A model generated the notes under the pieces. It was not told the origin of the DNA and searched no databases. It saw only the letters and a program-made list of their open reading frames with translations. From contig NC_089978.1 in NCBI RefSeq assembly GCF_036417845.1, positions 88,096,007-88,160,006 of the forward strand: DNA of 64,000 bases. The letters are read 5' to 3'. This DNA comes from Apteryx mantelli (Eukaryota > Chordata > Aves > Apterygiformes > Apterygidae). Each line of letters opens with the position of its first letter. Position 1 is the stretch's first letter. Of the stretch, positions 48,335 through 64,000 are shown piece by piece. The position numbers and the translations under genes are program-made.

Positions 48335-48420
48335 GTGTAGAAAAGGAAAACTTACATGGAAAAAGGGTGTAGAAAGGGAAAATTTACATGGAAAAAGGGT
48401 GTGTGTGTGTGTGTGTGTGG
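48335..48420. repeat. 32-bp tandem duplication running into (GT)n
   Basis: Two 32-bp units beginning GTGTAGAAA and ending ACATGGAAAAAGG (48335-48366 and 48367-48398, few mismatches) are followed by a GT run. The GTGT that opens each unit may have seeded the microsatellite. Confidence 0.9.
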
Positions 48421-51400
48421 CAAAGAACCAGACGGGACAGAAGGAAGGTTCTGCATTACAATAATGTGCAGAGCCATGGCAGCAGTAATGGCAAACGGGG
48501 AGCAGGGAGTGGAGGAGAGGAGGGTCGGTGTGGTCATTGGGACAAACTCTTCTCCTCGTTGCAAGGGTACTTTGCTCTCCCCCAGGGGCACTGCATGCAT
48601 AGCAATTTCAACCAACCTGGAACATAATTTTTATATTACTTGCACAACTGAATTCCACTCATTCTATGAATTGCCAAAAGAGGTTTCCAAAGCATTTATT
48701 ACTTCCATATTTTTTAACTTGAAAAGTAATTAACTGATAAAATATCATCCTGAGAATTTTCCATCTCTTGTGTTTAAGTGTATACTTTTTCCAAATATAA
48801 CATAAATAGTATGTGTACACCAAAACAAACATCTAACTAAAAGGAGACTTTCCAGGATATTCTTTTCCATTTCACAGTTGTTATGTTAATCTCTTGAGAC
48901 TTCGTGCTGGACTAGATTTGTTTCTGTCCACCTGTTTACCAGTAGTTGTTAATTTAAACATTCGTATATTAGTAGAATCAGCACTAATTTCATCAATTTC
49001 CATTTTAACAATATTTGATGGTTTTATTAAAAAAAAAAAAGAATGTTTGATTACATGGCTGCTATTGCTCCTACTTGCATGAGTACCCTTGACTTGGCTT
49101 GTACAAGTTATTGCGGTATTCATATTGTCTTATGCAATACAGGAGCAGAAGAAGAGCGTTGCTTCTAAGGAGACTTTCCAACATACTGCATACAATAAGA
49201 CATGTATATTTGCAATGTATTTCCAAAGCACATGGAAATTTTAGGATAGGAAAAGGAAAAAAAAAAAAAGATAATCTAACTGAATAATAAGGACCAACTT
49301 TGTTTTTGTCCGGTTCCAACACCACTGGCTACTCACTGTTAAGAGCAACTCTTTAATAGCTTCTATTGAACAACAACATGCTTTTGTCCTCAAGGCTCAG
49401 GACTGCTTTTACTAATGGAAATGTGCAGTTTAACAATGAATATGGAGGCAAGGATGGTGCTACCAAAGACCTCTACAGATAAGATAGAAGCAGTCAGTGT
49501 AGAAGAGTGAGGAAAATTTTCAGACACATTTATTCAGTTCCTGTCTGAGGAACTGCTCCTAAAAGAATCAAACAGAAACACTTCCATTCCATTCTGCAAC
49601 ATGCTCTAGGTACCCTAGAGAAGAGCTCTGCTAGAACACCTTCAGTCTCATTAATACACCCTTTAAAATTACAAGCTCTTATCTGCCACTGTAGAGGGAA
49701 AAAGGATTGAGAATAGGTGGAACTTTGACAACCTCCTCTTTGAAAAGTCCTTCATGTGCAGAACAGCTGAGAAGGCAATGCTCAAACCTGGGAAGTGAAC
49801 AAGCCCCCCCCTCCCCAGCCTGTTTAGAACCATTCACCTCTCAAAGTCATGCAGACACAACAGCAACATTTTCAAGAGAGAGATTTTGATGATCTGTTCC
49901 CATCACAAATATGCACTGCCTTCAGCCGTGTTAAGAATGCAAGAAAAAAGACTTAAGGAGCATAAAAAGGACACAACCAATATGGCAGAAAGCAAGGAGG
50001 AAAATCTCTCTACATGGCACTTAGGACACCTAATAGGCAGGTAAAACTTGCACTCCAGTCTCCATCCAGTATGAACCACTGCTGAAAGGAGAAGCAAGGA
50101 GCACCTGCTGTAGTATACTGGCTCACCGGCCAGGGCATACTTCCATAGGTATGGGAAATGTGGGTTGAAACTCCTTCCAGTAAAGAAGGTCTCAAGCATC
50201 CAGGATGACTGATGAGCAATGAGTAATTTGCAGTACCTATGGAGCTGCAACTTCATCAGCATCCTTACTCAGACCTCTGCTGCTACTACACACGTGAGAT
50301 TTGAGTGGCAAAACTTGTGACTCATCAGAAGATGTGGGGGATTTGACAAAACCTTTAGCAAAATTCAAATGCAATCCTAGAAATGAGGGAACGATGAGCA
50401 AAGTTTTGGGTGAAATTGCTATTTGCCAAGCTCTAGCAACAAAATTCTTTTGAGTGTCTCTTCTAAATGTTCTATAAAGAAGAAATATTTAAGCATGAAG
50501 GTGTACTACAAACAGGTGCATTTTCCACAGAGCTAGAGCAAGGGCTCTCAGCTGTATAAGTTAAATTTCACTGCTCCACAAATACTTTGGGTTAGCTGAA
50601 TTGAACTGTGTGGGAGACTGCAGATGTCATTTTGGAGCAGACAACAGAGCTGAGGACAAACTTGCTGGAGGCTGGCCACAGAGATGGGACATGGCAGTAA
50701 TATTTCAAAGAAAATACTAGAAAGAACATGCAAAACCAGGTAACTGTGAAGGGATGGCAGGAGGTGGCAGGGTCTCCCTTCCTTGATTTCCTTCTACCCC
50801 ATCCTTCCCTTTTCTGCAGATTTTTCTTCTCTGCACCCTTCTCTCTTTCAGAAGCTCCTGGATTTGGGTCTCCTCCACTCCCAAGCAAACAAGCATCCTC
50901 TCCTGTCCTCCTCCCCATATAGCCCTTCCTCAACTTTCTCAACCTGTAGAAAGAGAGATAGAGCAAATGAAAGGGAAAAGAGCCAGGTCTGGGCCTGTCT
51001 CCACTCCTGAAAGGCTTTGGACTTTTCAAGCTTGAAGGACAGGCTCAGAGAGCAGAGCTAGGAGTTGTATTGTTACAATAACCATATGCTGACAGGTGGT
51101 AAACCTTTCTCTCTTGGTTAGAGAAGTCTCCCAGAAAGGATACTGGTTGTGGGGAGCAGTTCAGGCTATAACAGACTTGCTGATGCTGGAGGAGTACTCC
51201 TGAAAAGTACTGCTGTACGCTTGGCCTGTTCTTACATCCATCTCAGCGCAGGTGACCATTACAGGAGATGTGTTTCCCCCTGGATGGGCCTTCGGGTCTG
51301 ACCTGGCACAGACCCAGCTGCTCTTATGTCCGACAGCCTGCCGGTTTCCCCAGCACAGGCAAAGCATGCAGGTGCTCATTTTGCCCACAACTCTTGCCTC

Positions 51401-52655
51401 TCCTCCCCCGTGCCTCCCTCTACTATACTTATTCAGTAGTGGGTTTCAGAGGTGTCTGTACTTGCTACTTCCAACACCCCCTGTAAAGGAGATCAATTTT
51501 GCTTAGCTGAAAAGGTTACCACAGCTGGTAACCTGGGAAAGTACTGTCATGTCAATGATGTTACTGCAAAAGGAGATAGATCTTTCCCCCTTTGTTATGA
51601 AAAATGACAAAAACAGGAACAAAATTTCAAGTGATACACATGACAAAACATTTTAAAATGAATTTTCAGCTATTATGCAGCAGCCAGAATCAGTATGTTA
51701 CAGTTGAAAGAGGAATGGCAGGATGGCAGGATATAATTTTCTCTTCAGGTTAAAGTAAGTGAAAAATCAAACACAGAAGAAAGTTCAACAGACAGAAATA
51801 TGTTATTCTGATCCCATGTGGAAATGTTTTATCTCTTTCGCAAAGATATTTTGATCAAAAGGTGGGGCATAGGGAAAGGGGGAGAGTTAGTAACTGCAGA
51901 TTTCTAGAGCCTTTTTCCATAGGAACTAGGGAAAAATCAACATCTTCTCTTGACATTTCTTTCTTTTTTCTTTTTTTTTTAAACCACCATTCCTTTTTCT
52001 AAAAATCATTAATTCTTTATCAGTTGCAGTAGCAGTGCTGGTGTTTTCGACAGAATGTCGTTCAGGGACACACATACACATACTGCATTTAGAGACCTGT
52101 ATCAGAAGACAGACATACTAGAGCAAAAACGAACCATAAATGATCTCAGCAGAGACACTAGAAAAGGAATACACAAACATGCTTCTAAAGATATGTGATT
52201 AATTCTATTCTATGTTAGAATTTTAAACCAGCCTAGATTCTTAGCTGCTTTAAGTAAGAATTTCTGATTTTGTGTTACTGAGAAAAATAAATAAATAAAT
52301 AAACAAACATGATTTCAGTTTCTGTGGTCAGTGCAAACAAACAAAAAAAAAATCTTGCCATTTTCTAGAAACAGTCATCTTTAAAAGCTAACTTTTGGAA
52401 GCTAGTGCTTTATGTCTGACTGTCCCAGATATGTTAGCATAAGTAGGTGACTATCCTATGAGACCAGACAAAATTCAAGTAACAAAAAAGCTTCTGAAAA
52501 TATTTTTGATGTACAAGTGGTAGCAGAGCATTTATAGCAATGGTGATATAGGGTTGCAGTTCCCAAAGTCAGGCAAGAATGTCTCTGAATCAAATAAATA
52601 TATAAATAAATAAAAAGATCAATGTGTAACGCATTTCATATTCAGCTATGTTTTA

Positions 52656-56168
<3,513 letters not shown>

Positions 56169-56246
56169 CAAGGTATTTCTCCCTTTCTTCTCTCCTCTCC
56201 TTTGCTAGTCTTTGTCTTTCATCGGTTTTTAGAAATCCATCAATGG
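56169..56246 (-). CDS. MAP7D2: MAP7D2 exon 2: start of N-terminal microtubule-binding helix
   Basis: 78 nt, entering with two bases of a split codon and leaving in phase 1. The acceptor is CTGACTTCAG and the donor GTAAGA. It encodes IDGFLKTDERQRLAKERR followed by EEREKYL, nearly the same as the conserved MAP7-family start of the first helical region. It is the most upstream coding exon found in the window. Confidence 0.95.
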
Positions 56247-59200
56247 CTGAAGTCAGAGAGAAAGGAAAAAAAAAGTTAGCAAAAATAAAATAAAGAAGCA
56301 GCCAAATGAACTAAAATTCCACTGCATTTAACAACACAAACAACAAAATGATTTTGCACATCAAGGGGGGTTACCAAGTTGGGATTTGGATATGTCTTGA
56401 GAGCAATTTCCTACCTACTGCCGAAGTCCAAGCACAGTCCATAGTGTAAATACCTGACTCCACTTCTCAGAACAAACAAGCATTTTGTTAGTCCTTATTT
56501 TACAATAATTTAAAGTACATATTTAAAAAAAAAAAAAGCATGCAACTACTAGGTATCATCTTTATTAACAACCTCATTTTCAAGTTTTTGGCTAAAAGTA
56601 AGGCAGTTCAGGAAAGCAGTAAAAGCAGTACACAGCGCTCTCTGCTTCCAGCTTCCAGTTTATTGCTATGTGGAGTCCCAGCCTTCATACTTCTGGGTTG
56701 ACACAGGCATGCAACTTCCCTGCCCAAAGAAAGCCACCAGCACCAGCCCATTTCAACAAGCAGTAATCATTGCTGGGTGAGGCTACGGAGGCAGCAGCCC
56801 TCCTGTCCTCTTTTCCAGGTAGGACACAGTGTGTCCTCTTGGAGTCAGTAGGTAAAAGCAGGTTTCTTGTTTGGGATGAGGTTGCCAAAGGTTGGTTTTG
56901 TACCTAGATGCAGACGGCACGGTTCTTTGTATAGTGTGACCCACTAAAAAGTGCAATTTAACCAAGCAAACAGAGCACATCACACGAGGTGCCTCTGTTA
57001 TCTGCCCTGGTGCTCTGGAACGAGTAGGCGGCAGAACTTAGACAGGCTCTTAAACGGACCTTCAGAAATAATACAGGCAATCACACCCGTCTGTGCTTTC
57101 CGGATGGGCTTCAGTCATTGACTTGATAGACCTGCCAGATGATGCTATCCTCTAGCCGGTCTATCCTTATAAGACCGTTTACAAGGGCTCGAGGGCCCTC
57201 ATTTCTCTCCTTGTTTTCAGGATCTCCTGGGGCCAAGCAGAGCTGCAGTGCACACAGTCAGCGTTTCACATCGCAGTTTTACATCCTTTGCAATCATTAC
57301 TGGGGCTCCCTGCTGAGCTACTGTATAATTAAATTTCTTTCCATTTTGCTCTAAGAACTGAAGTTGCTAATTTTTTTTCCCCACATAAATAGGAGTGAAA
57401 AAGTTACTTAGATTGTAACCCTTACTCTTTTCCTGAAAAGTCGTGTTTCCAGGCCTCCGCTCCTCTCTGAGGGCACCCTGTCTGAGGATTTTGCATAGCA
57501 AGTACCTTCCTGTAAAAGGCACCATTTTCAAGGAAGTTCAAAAATCAGCCTTCTTAGTCCCTTGTGGCTGGTGCAAAGGCAGCAGGCCTCAGCTGTCCCC
57601 CATTAGAATAACAGCTTGCTTTTTCCCAAGCACCACCTTCAAACTCCGTCTTTAAGCTTCCTCTGCTGGTGCACACAAAGAAAGTGATTATCTGATGGCA
57701 GCCAGGCCCCTGGTAAATTGTGATTACAGCTCCTGGCTGGCTTATTACAACTAGAACTTGTGGGTCAGATAAATATCTATTTATTACTGAAGGCTCAACC
57801 TTCTTCCATACTTGCCTACTTGTCTCCCCACTTGGCTGTCCCTTTTTGTCAGATTTTACAGGCATGCAAAAGGAACCATGACAGTGGTTTGCAACTGCTT
57901 TGAAAGGACCTGCAAAAGGTAGCTAAAAAGGGGAATCCTACTGGCAGTGTAGTTAAATTATCTGGGTAACACCACTGGAAAATTTTCAAAGATCTGAAAA
58001 TCAAGACTGCTTGAAACCTACAATTTTGACTAGAAGCAACAGCAGAGGTGAAATAAAGATTGAGTCAAGAGCCCAAGGAGGGAAGACTGGGTTTAGGATC
58101 AAGCGGAGGCTAGAGACTGGAAAAGCGGCAAGCAGAGGGAAGAACTAAGATTTTCTGTGGAAAAAGGGAAGTAACTGAGAAGAAGTGGAATTTGAAGGAT
58201 GAAAACCAGGATGGGAATGAGCAAGAGGGAGGAGGAAAGGCTGTGGAACAGGAAGACAGTCCCTGCTCATGGACCACATTTACAATCCCCTGTGGTGACT
58301 CTCATCACTCTCCTGCTTTCAGCAAATATTTATGAAACCCACTGGTAAAAATGTGTCCCATCATGGCTGTCATTAAAATTACAGCAAGCTGTTATCTCTG
58401 CCTCAGTTCCTTCATGAATGCAACTGGCAGAAGTGCATCTAAAAGCTCCAGCCTCATTCACGGCTGCTGCAGGTATCCAAGCTGAGGCCCAATGACATGG
58501 GATGAAACTTGTGGGTTTTTAGGTCAGCTTGTTTGGATAGATCAGAGGGGGGTTTTTTAGGCCAGAGTTTGGATCTCTCAAACCCCCCAAACAATATTAA
58601 AAGAACATCAGGCTGAAATGCCAGATACTTAAGAAATTATGATAATTCACAGTTAAAGCGGTCTGTACAATCCTTATCTCACCCCCTTTTGCAGACACAT
58701 TAATCACGCACTTTTCTCCTTTTAGGTCCCCTGGCTCATGCAGAGCATAGGATGAACCTGCTCAGGGGAGGAATCGAGTCTGCAGCAAAGGAAATTGTGA
58801 TTTATGTTTCTTGCATCATTTCTTTCTGAAACAGGAAAGAACTATGGTTTGAAGGCTGTCCTGGAGACCAGCACTCTATAGATTTGACTATACCACATAT
58901 GAAACAACAACAAAAACATGGAATAGCTGCTCATTAAATGTGCAACACTCCAATATGGAAAAAATTGTGTGGAGAAAATAGTACACAGTCTAGTAAGTAT
59001 AGACATCATAAATACATACAAACGCAGCAAGAGTAGGATTAAAATAGCACAGGCATCCTCCATGCTAGTATTTCTTAACTCAAGCACTTGACTTCATGAA
59101 TCAGTCTGCCTGCCAAAACCCAGAAATTTGCTTCCTTTAATAAAGTAAATACAGCTTTGAAGGACTGAATAACCATTCTCTGGGTAATCACTTATAGTCC

Positions 59201-60009
59201 AGGATGATTTTTAAAAGTTTTTGGCCAAAATTAGCATATCTACTATACATCTTTAGGCACTATATAAATGTGGTGGGCACAGCAGTTATCTGAGGTATGA
59301 AATGTGACTGATGAGATGAATTCAAATTCTGTTTGATAGAGCAGACTACAAACAACAGGCTAATACAAACTGATTTTTTTTTAAATTGTAACTTTACAAT
59401 TAATATAATGTAATACCATTTCTATTTCATAATATGAACTACCAGAAGAGGGCAGAATAAGGTTTGAATTAAACACGAAACAAAAAAACAGACCACACTA
59501 ATAAAAGTTTTCACTATGATGTGAAAAATGACTTCAGGTTAATGTTCTGTACACTCAGCTTTATCTTGACCCTCCTTCATATTTACAGCTAAGCCTCCAA
59601 TCCCTCAAGAAAAAAGTGGGCAGCAGTGAAGGGCACCTATAAACACAGGCTGGTTGTGCCTTCTGCTACCCAGAATAATGAATACAAAGAGACTCCGGTG
59701 TAAAAATCTTCTGATAACCCTTTATTTCCAATTTTGCAGAAGAACAAGAAACGTTGCCCAATTAACAACAAAGATTTAATTGCAGGGAAGCAATTCCCAT
59801 CTCTCTCCCTCTTGGAGCAAATCACTTCTCTTCTGTTCCCCAATTCACTGGAAAAGCTCTTTTTCCATGGAGTATCCCCTCCTCAGGGCATGCTTCTAGA
59901 CCTCCCTTTTCTCCCTGCTCTGGGATCCTACTGAAATTTGTGAGGTGGGGGTCTAACCGCTGCGCTAAGTCCTGAAGGCTCTACATCATTTTTTGACTTA
60001 AAAGGGCCA

Positions 60010-60296
60010 GCTGCTCCTCTGAGGAGCCCAATGACAGGACGCGAGGCAACGGGCACAAACTGAAACACAGACAATTCCATCTGAACATGAGGAAATACTT
60101 TTTCACTGTGAGGGTGACAGCGCACTGGAACAGGTTGCCCAGAGAGGTTGTGGAGTCTCCTTCTCTGGAGATATTCAAAACCCTCCTGGATGCAATCCTG
60201 TGCAATATGCTCTAGGTGACCCTGCTTGAGCAGGGGGGTTGGACTAGATGATCTCCAGAGGTCCTTTCCAACCTCAGCGATTCTGTGATTCTGTGA
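60010..60296 (+). mobile_element. Avian-type CR1 LINE 3' end
   Basis: The plus strand shows the standard CR1 3' segment: GGCAACGGGCACAAACTGAA, GAGGAAATACTTTTTCACTG, the CACTGGAACAGGTTGCCCAG block, GGTTGGACTAGATGATCTCC, TCCTTTCCAACCTCAGCGAT, and the terminal octamer repeat ATTCTGTG (two copies). It is 5'-truncated, as usual for CR1, and has no coding capacity. It is antisense to MAP7D2. The left boundary is approximate. Confidence 0.95.
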
Positions 60297-60990
60297 GGCT
60301 TTGTTACAACAAGTATTTCCAAAGAAAAAGACCATAACTTAAAATTGGTTAAAATGCCAGCAGTCCTGCAGCAGTAATATGTCACCTAATGCTGAAGGCC
60401 TCTTTCAATACTTCAGCATTACCTTGAAATAAATATGCACAGAACTAAAAACTGACATGTTAATCACTGCCTCAACTTGGTTTGATGGACAACGTAAACC
60501 TGTTCAGACTGAGGAAATAGTGTCAGAACCTGCTCCCCCCCACTCCACATACTGCTTGTGGAGACCTCTGGAGAAAAAACTTGGCTATTGCTAATCTAGA
60601 GATGGAAAGGAAGGTGGTTGTGTCTTGATGAGACACAGAGTAAGCTCTTTCTTTTGAGATCTGTATCCTGTTTCTGACTCCAGATGCTTAAGAAAAGAGT
60701 ACTTGTGTAGGGCAATAGGGTAGTGAGAGGCTGAGAATGTGTTTTAGGAGGATCAGTCAGCTGCTTGGACACCTCCTCTTCTGCAATTCACACCCGAATA
60801 ACTACCAAATGAGTAAGACCTCCATCAATTTTTTCTGCTTCCCTTTTGAACCCACTTACACTTCCAACCTCTGTAATACTCATCGTATTTGGTTCCACAA
60901 CATGTTTATACATAGCAGATACCCAAGCCCTTGACAACAGGCATCTAATACAAAAGAAGTCAGCGAGGGATCCGAAGCCAGCTCTGCACA

Positions 60991-61090
60991 ACAGCGTTCA
61001 GCATATTTAGACCTTTGCCCACTCGACACGACAGCGTTCAACGTCCTTAGACCTTTGCCCACTTGACAACAGCATTCAACATTCTCAGAC
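60991..61090. repeat. Minisatellite, about 2.5-3 units of 38-40 bp
   Basis: ACAGCGTTCA begins units at 60991 and 61031 (period 40); ACAGCATTCA begins a third at 61069 (period 38). Each unit continues into TTAGACCTTTGCCCAC-like sequence, diverging in the last copy. Confidence 0.92.
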
Positions 61091-64000
61091 CTTGGCCTAT
61101 AGCATATCATGCTACCGAGCTTGACATCGTTGCATTGGTGGAGCTCCTGGTTCAGATGCAGTTCTGTCAGTGGGAAAGCGTTTTCCCTTCAGCACAGCAT
61201 AAGGCATTCAGGTAGACAGCACAGCTATAAACTCATAAAATTAACCTCTGCAAGCATACACAGGGCTAACACTGGGCACTCTGCTGACGTGGGGTGGTGC
61301 TCTGTAGAGCAGACGAGGCAGATACATCACTTCATTTACACCCACTGTTCTGGTGGCCAGGCTCCGTTCTTTCAAATAAACCCCATCTATGAAATCAAGG
61401 CTTTGATCCCTGCAATCTGCTTTTTCTCTTCTGAAACTGTTCTTGAGATCATAAAAACAGTTTTCCATCTGCCACTGCTTCCCTCCAAGTACTAGTAAAT
61501 GAAGAAATTTCATATTGTTCAAGTTTTCAGCAACAACTATACTCTGAGAAAAAGAGAGTGTAAGACCCCATGCAACTGGCCCTGGATGACTATTTCTCTT
61601 AGCAAAAGGCACTTCTACTAAGCTTTGCTTATAGCATATTGCAGAAAGGCTTTCAGGCAGAATCTGCTAGCAACCAACAAAAGGGCTTTGGAGGCATTTT
61701 CAGTAAAATTCAGTGCATCCTCTTCTTATTTTAAAATTGTTTTAAAAAAAGCCTTTTTAATCAACAAACTATTGTATTCCATTCAAAGAACTACACACAA
61801 ACAGATTTTTTTTTTCAATTTTCAGCAAATTAATGTTATTAATTAATTTAGTTTATGTTTTCTAGGCTGGACTTCAAAGATGAGTGGGAAAAAAAGGACT
61901 TTTTCATTACATCTAATTAAGACAGCAGGATGGATATCTGTTGCTATAAAGATGCTAATGTAAAAAGTCATTAAGGGCAGATTCATCTGCCAAACATAGC
62001 GACACTTCAGACACCCTAGGCTAATTGGCTAGGACACGGGCTGGCAGATATGGCAGAGAACCCATGAGCAACCTGCAGGCTCCGGTTAAACAGCTAGCAC
62101 ACACTAGGTGCCTGCTTTAGGTTCCCAAACCCCACTCTAACTTTCCAAATTACTCATTTGAATCAAGAATTTCAGCTGTACATTATATTTACACAAAAAT
62201 TACCACAACAAAATATATCCTAATGGTATGTTTATTTAAGCTTAAGGTGAAAACATTCCAAATGCTGGCCAAATAACTTTTAATAAAAGATACATAAAGT
62301 ATACCTAGGTAGTTGGGTGATCGCATGTAATAAAAATATCTTTGTTACTGTACGGGGAACAAAAACTTGCTAAATAAAAAAAGCAGACTTTTTCAGTTCT
62401 GCATGAGCCCACAAACACCTAACCAACTCCCTGGGATGGTACGCTTTCTGTATAAACAACGTACACAGCCATAACCATGCCCCATGGAGACTCCAGTATC
62501 CTGCAGACATAGCAGACGCACCACAAGATCACTTGGAGGACTGATAAAATACATCAGCAGATTTTTTTTTATTTATGAACTAGATTAATAATTTAATTTA
62601 CTGAAGAGGTCCCTATTAGACAACCTCCCACCAAGTATACACATGCAATGCAGCAGCAGTATGTCAATGTGTATTTTATATCATTGTTTTATTTATGTAC
62701 TTCCACAATCTTTCAGGTACAAAGGAGTCAGGAGACTTAACCAGAGCTTGCCAGTCCCTCTCTCCTAGACGTAACGCACATGAACATTTCTAACTGTATT
62801 TTGCAAATTACACCAGACCTCAGACAAACTTAGATTTTCTTCTCCTTTTAGCCTGTCCTCTTCAGTTTATTACTGCATGTAGTCACCAAATCACTGCACA
62901 AAAAGGGACGTGAACGGCAGCGGTTCAGCTACAACTATTTTTTTTTGTTTTTTGGGGTTTTTTTTACTTCAGTTTCTTCAGAAGACTCAATCAATCATTC
63001 ATTAAGACAGGAATGAGATATTTAACTCTCTAAGTATTGCAGTTCCTTTAAAAACTGTATATTCCTAACTTTGTCAACAAAAGCTCTAATTAATCCTTTC
63101 AACCCTACTACAATTGAAAAATTCTTTGTCTTCAGAAAGAAAAGTCTGTATGTAGATGCATGATATGCATGAAGAGAATCGTTATTTGAGTAAATGTAAG
63201 AATTAAAATTAATCTTAAGCTTGTGTTCTGAAATCACATTTCAAAATACAAATTCCATTCCATTACTGGTTTCTGTATTTAGTGTACGACTGTAGCTAAC
63301 TTGAAAATGCTGGCAGTATTTCTTGCCCATAAACCTTAAACAAAGAACTATTTTCAAACAATCTTAGGAGTGTTATTCCTCTGCAATGTGCACCCCTCTA
63401 GCATACAGGCAAACATACACATGCGGAGGTAAACTATTAAATCATGGATATGTATGTCATATTTCATATGCTGCAGAGTAAAACCTGTACAAAAACCACT
63501 TATGGATGTTGAATAAAGCAAGGACTATCTCTCCATCACCTAAATTATATTATACTCCCTTTCCTCTAAAATTACCAACACTTATTCTCCAGAGATGCTC
63601 GATTCCCGAGGGGGAGGGCAAAAGGAGACAAAAGACAGGAGATTCCTTTGGATTATTAACCATCTTTCATCCTGCAGCCAGTTGCTAATGGCATCACTCC
63701 TCTGCTAGAAGACAAATGGGTGACTGTTGTGAAGGGTATTGTATAAAATTTTAATATAAAATAAAATGCTCACACATGTAAACATTATGTCCCAAGCCTT
63801 AGCTAACACAGTTCTTCAGTGCTCTAATGGCAGCTTTGAATAGCCATGGTAGGAACTTGCAGCTGAGAGCTGACCATAGGTCCACACCACTCCTGCTCTC
63901 CCCAAAGACTCTAAAATTGCATCTGATTCAGGGTATCAGCAGAAGCAGAATTTGGCCTTAAGGTATTTCTTACGAGAAGTTAAAAGTTGACTGAAAAACT

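Larger units (their letters stand above)
56247..64000 (-). other. MAP7D2: MAP7D2 intron 1, partial (inferred)
   Basis: Everything right of exon 2 lacks a CpG island or an exon resembling the MAP7D2 N-terminus, so exon 1 probably lies past 64.0 kb and this is intron. It contains an avian-type CR1 fragment (60010-60296), a three-unit minisatellite (60991-61090) and T-rich tracts near 62939-62966. An alternative first exon inside this stretch cannot be excluded. Confidence 0.7.

Noticed and set aside
48356..48733. 125-codon ORF with runs of Val-Cys
   Set aside because: The peptide is a translation of the GT microsatellite and flanking intron.
59928..60335. 135-codon minus-strand ORF
   Set aside because: It is the antisense of the CR1 3' end, not a protein gene.

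Overview
This is vertebrate nuclear DNA: long introns, GT-AG splicing, one CpG island and sparse coding sequence. Two CR1 LINE fragments point to a sauropsid. The one at 60.0-60.3 kb ends in the ATTCTGTG octamer typical of avian CR1, so a bird is the best guess. The window holds parts of two protein-coding genes on the minus strand, in the order known from the vertebrate BCLAF3-MAP7D2 neighbourhood (human Xp22).

Layout, left to right. At 58-129 is the start-codon exon of BCLAF3 (residues MTRSRSRSPRWKQ, then a split codon). Its intron 1 runs to about 9.04 kb. A strong CpG island (about 8.69-9.56 kb) holds the probable BCLAF3 first exon, with a good minus-strand donor at 9041-9042. About 11 kb of intergenic DNA follows (9.6-20.2 kb), in which no gene is recognised. 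From about 20.2 kb to beyond the right edge lies MAP7D2. Sixteen consecutive coding exons (numbered 2-17 here, assuming one exon upstream) were placed by hand from splice sites and reading phase. Every junction keeps the frame, giving 734 residues up to the stop at 21120-21122. Exon 1 (N-terminus and promoter) was not found; it probably lies beyond 64.0 kb.

MAP7D2 is a microtubule-associated protein. Exons 2-4 encode the charged N-terminal helical microtubule-binding region, exons 5-10 a Ser/Pro-rich linker, exons 11-14 the highly charged MAP7 domain (kinesin-1 binding in the family), and exons 15-17 the C-terminal tail.

The most interesting observation is a 177-bp, nearly perfect inverted duplication (one mismatch by eye). 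One arm is in intron 11 (27027-27203) and the other in intron 9 (31268-31444), so they bracket exons 10 and 11. In the pre-mRNA these arms could pair, the known geometry for back-splicing. The enclosed exons total 360 nt and begin and end in the same phase, so a circle would have an endless open frame and skipping would be in frame. A 12-bp-arm palindrome sits at the edge of the intron 9 arm. Other points are a GC-AG intron after exon 6, three consecutive symmetric phase-1 exons (5, 6, 7), and several foldbacks and tandem repeats. No RNA genes, CRISPR arrays or prokaryotic features were seen.
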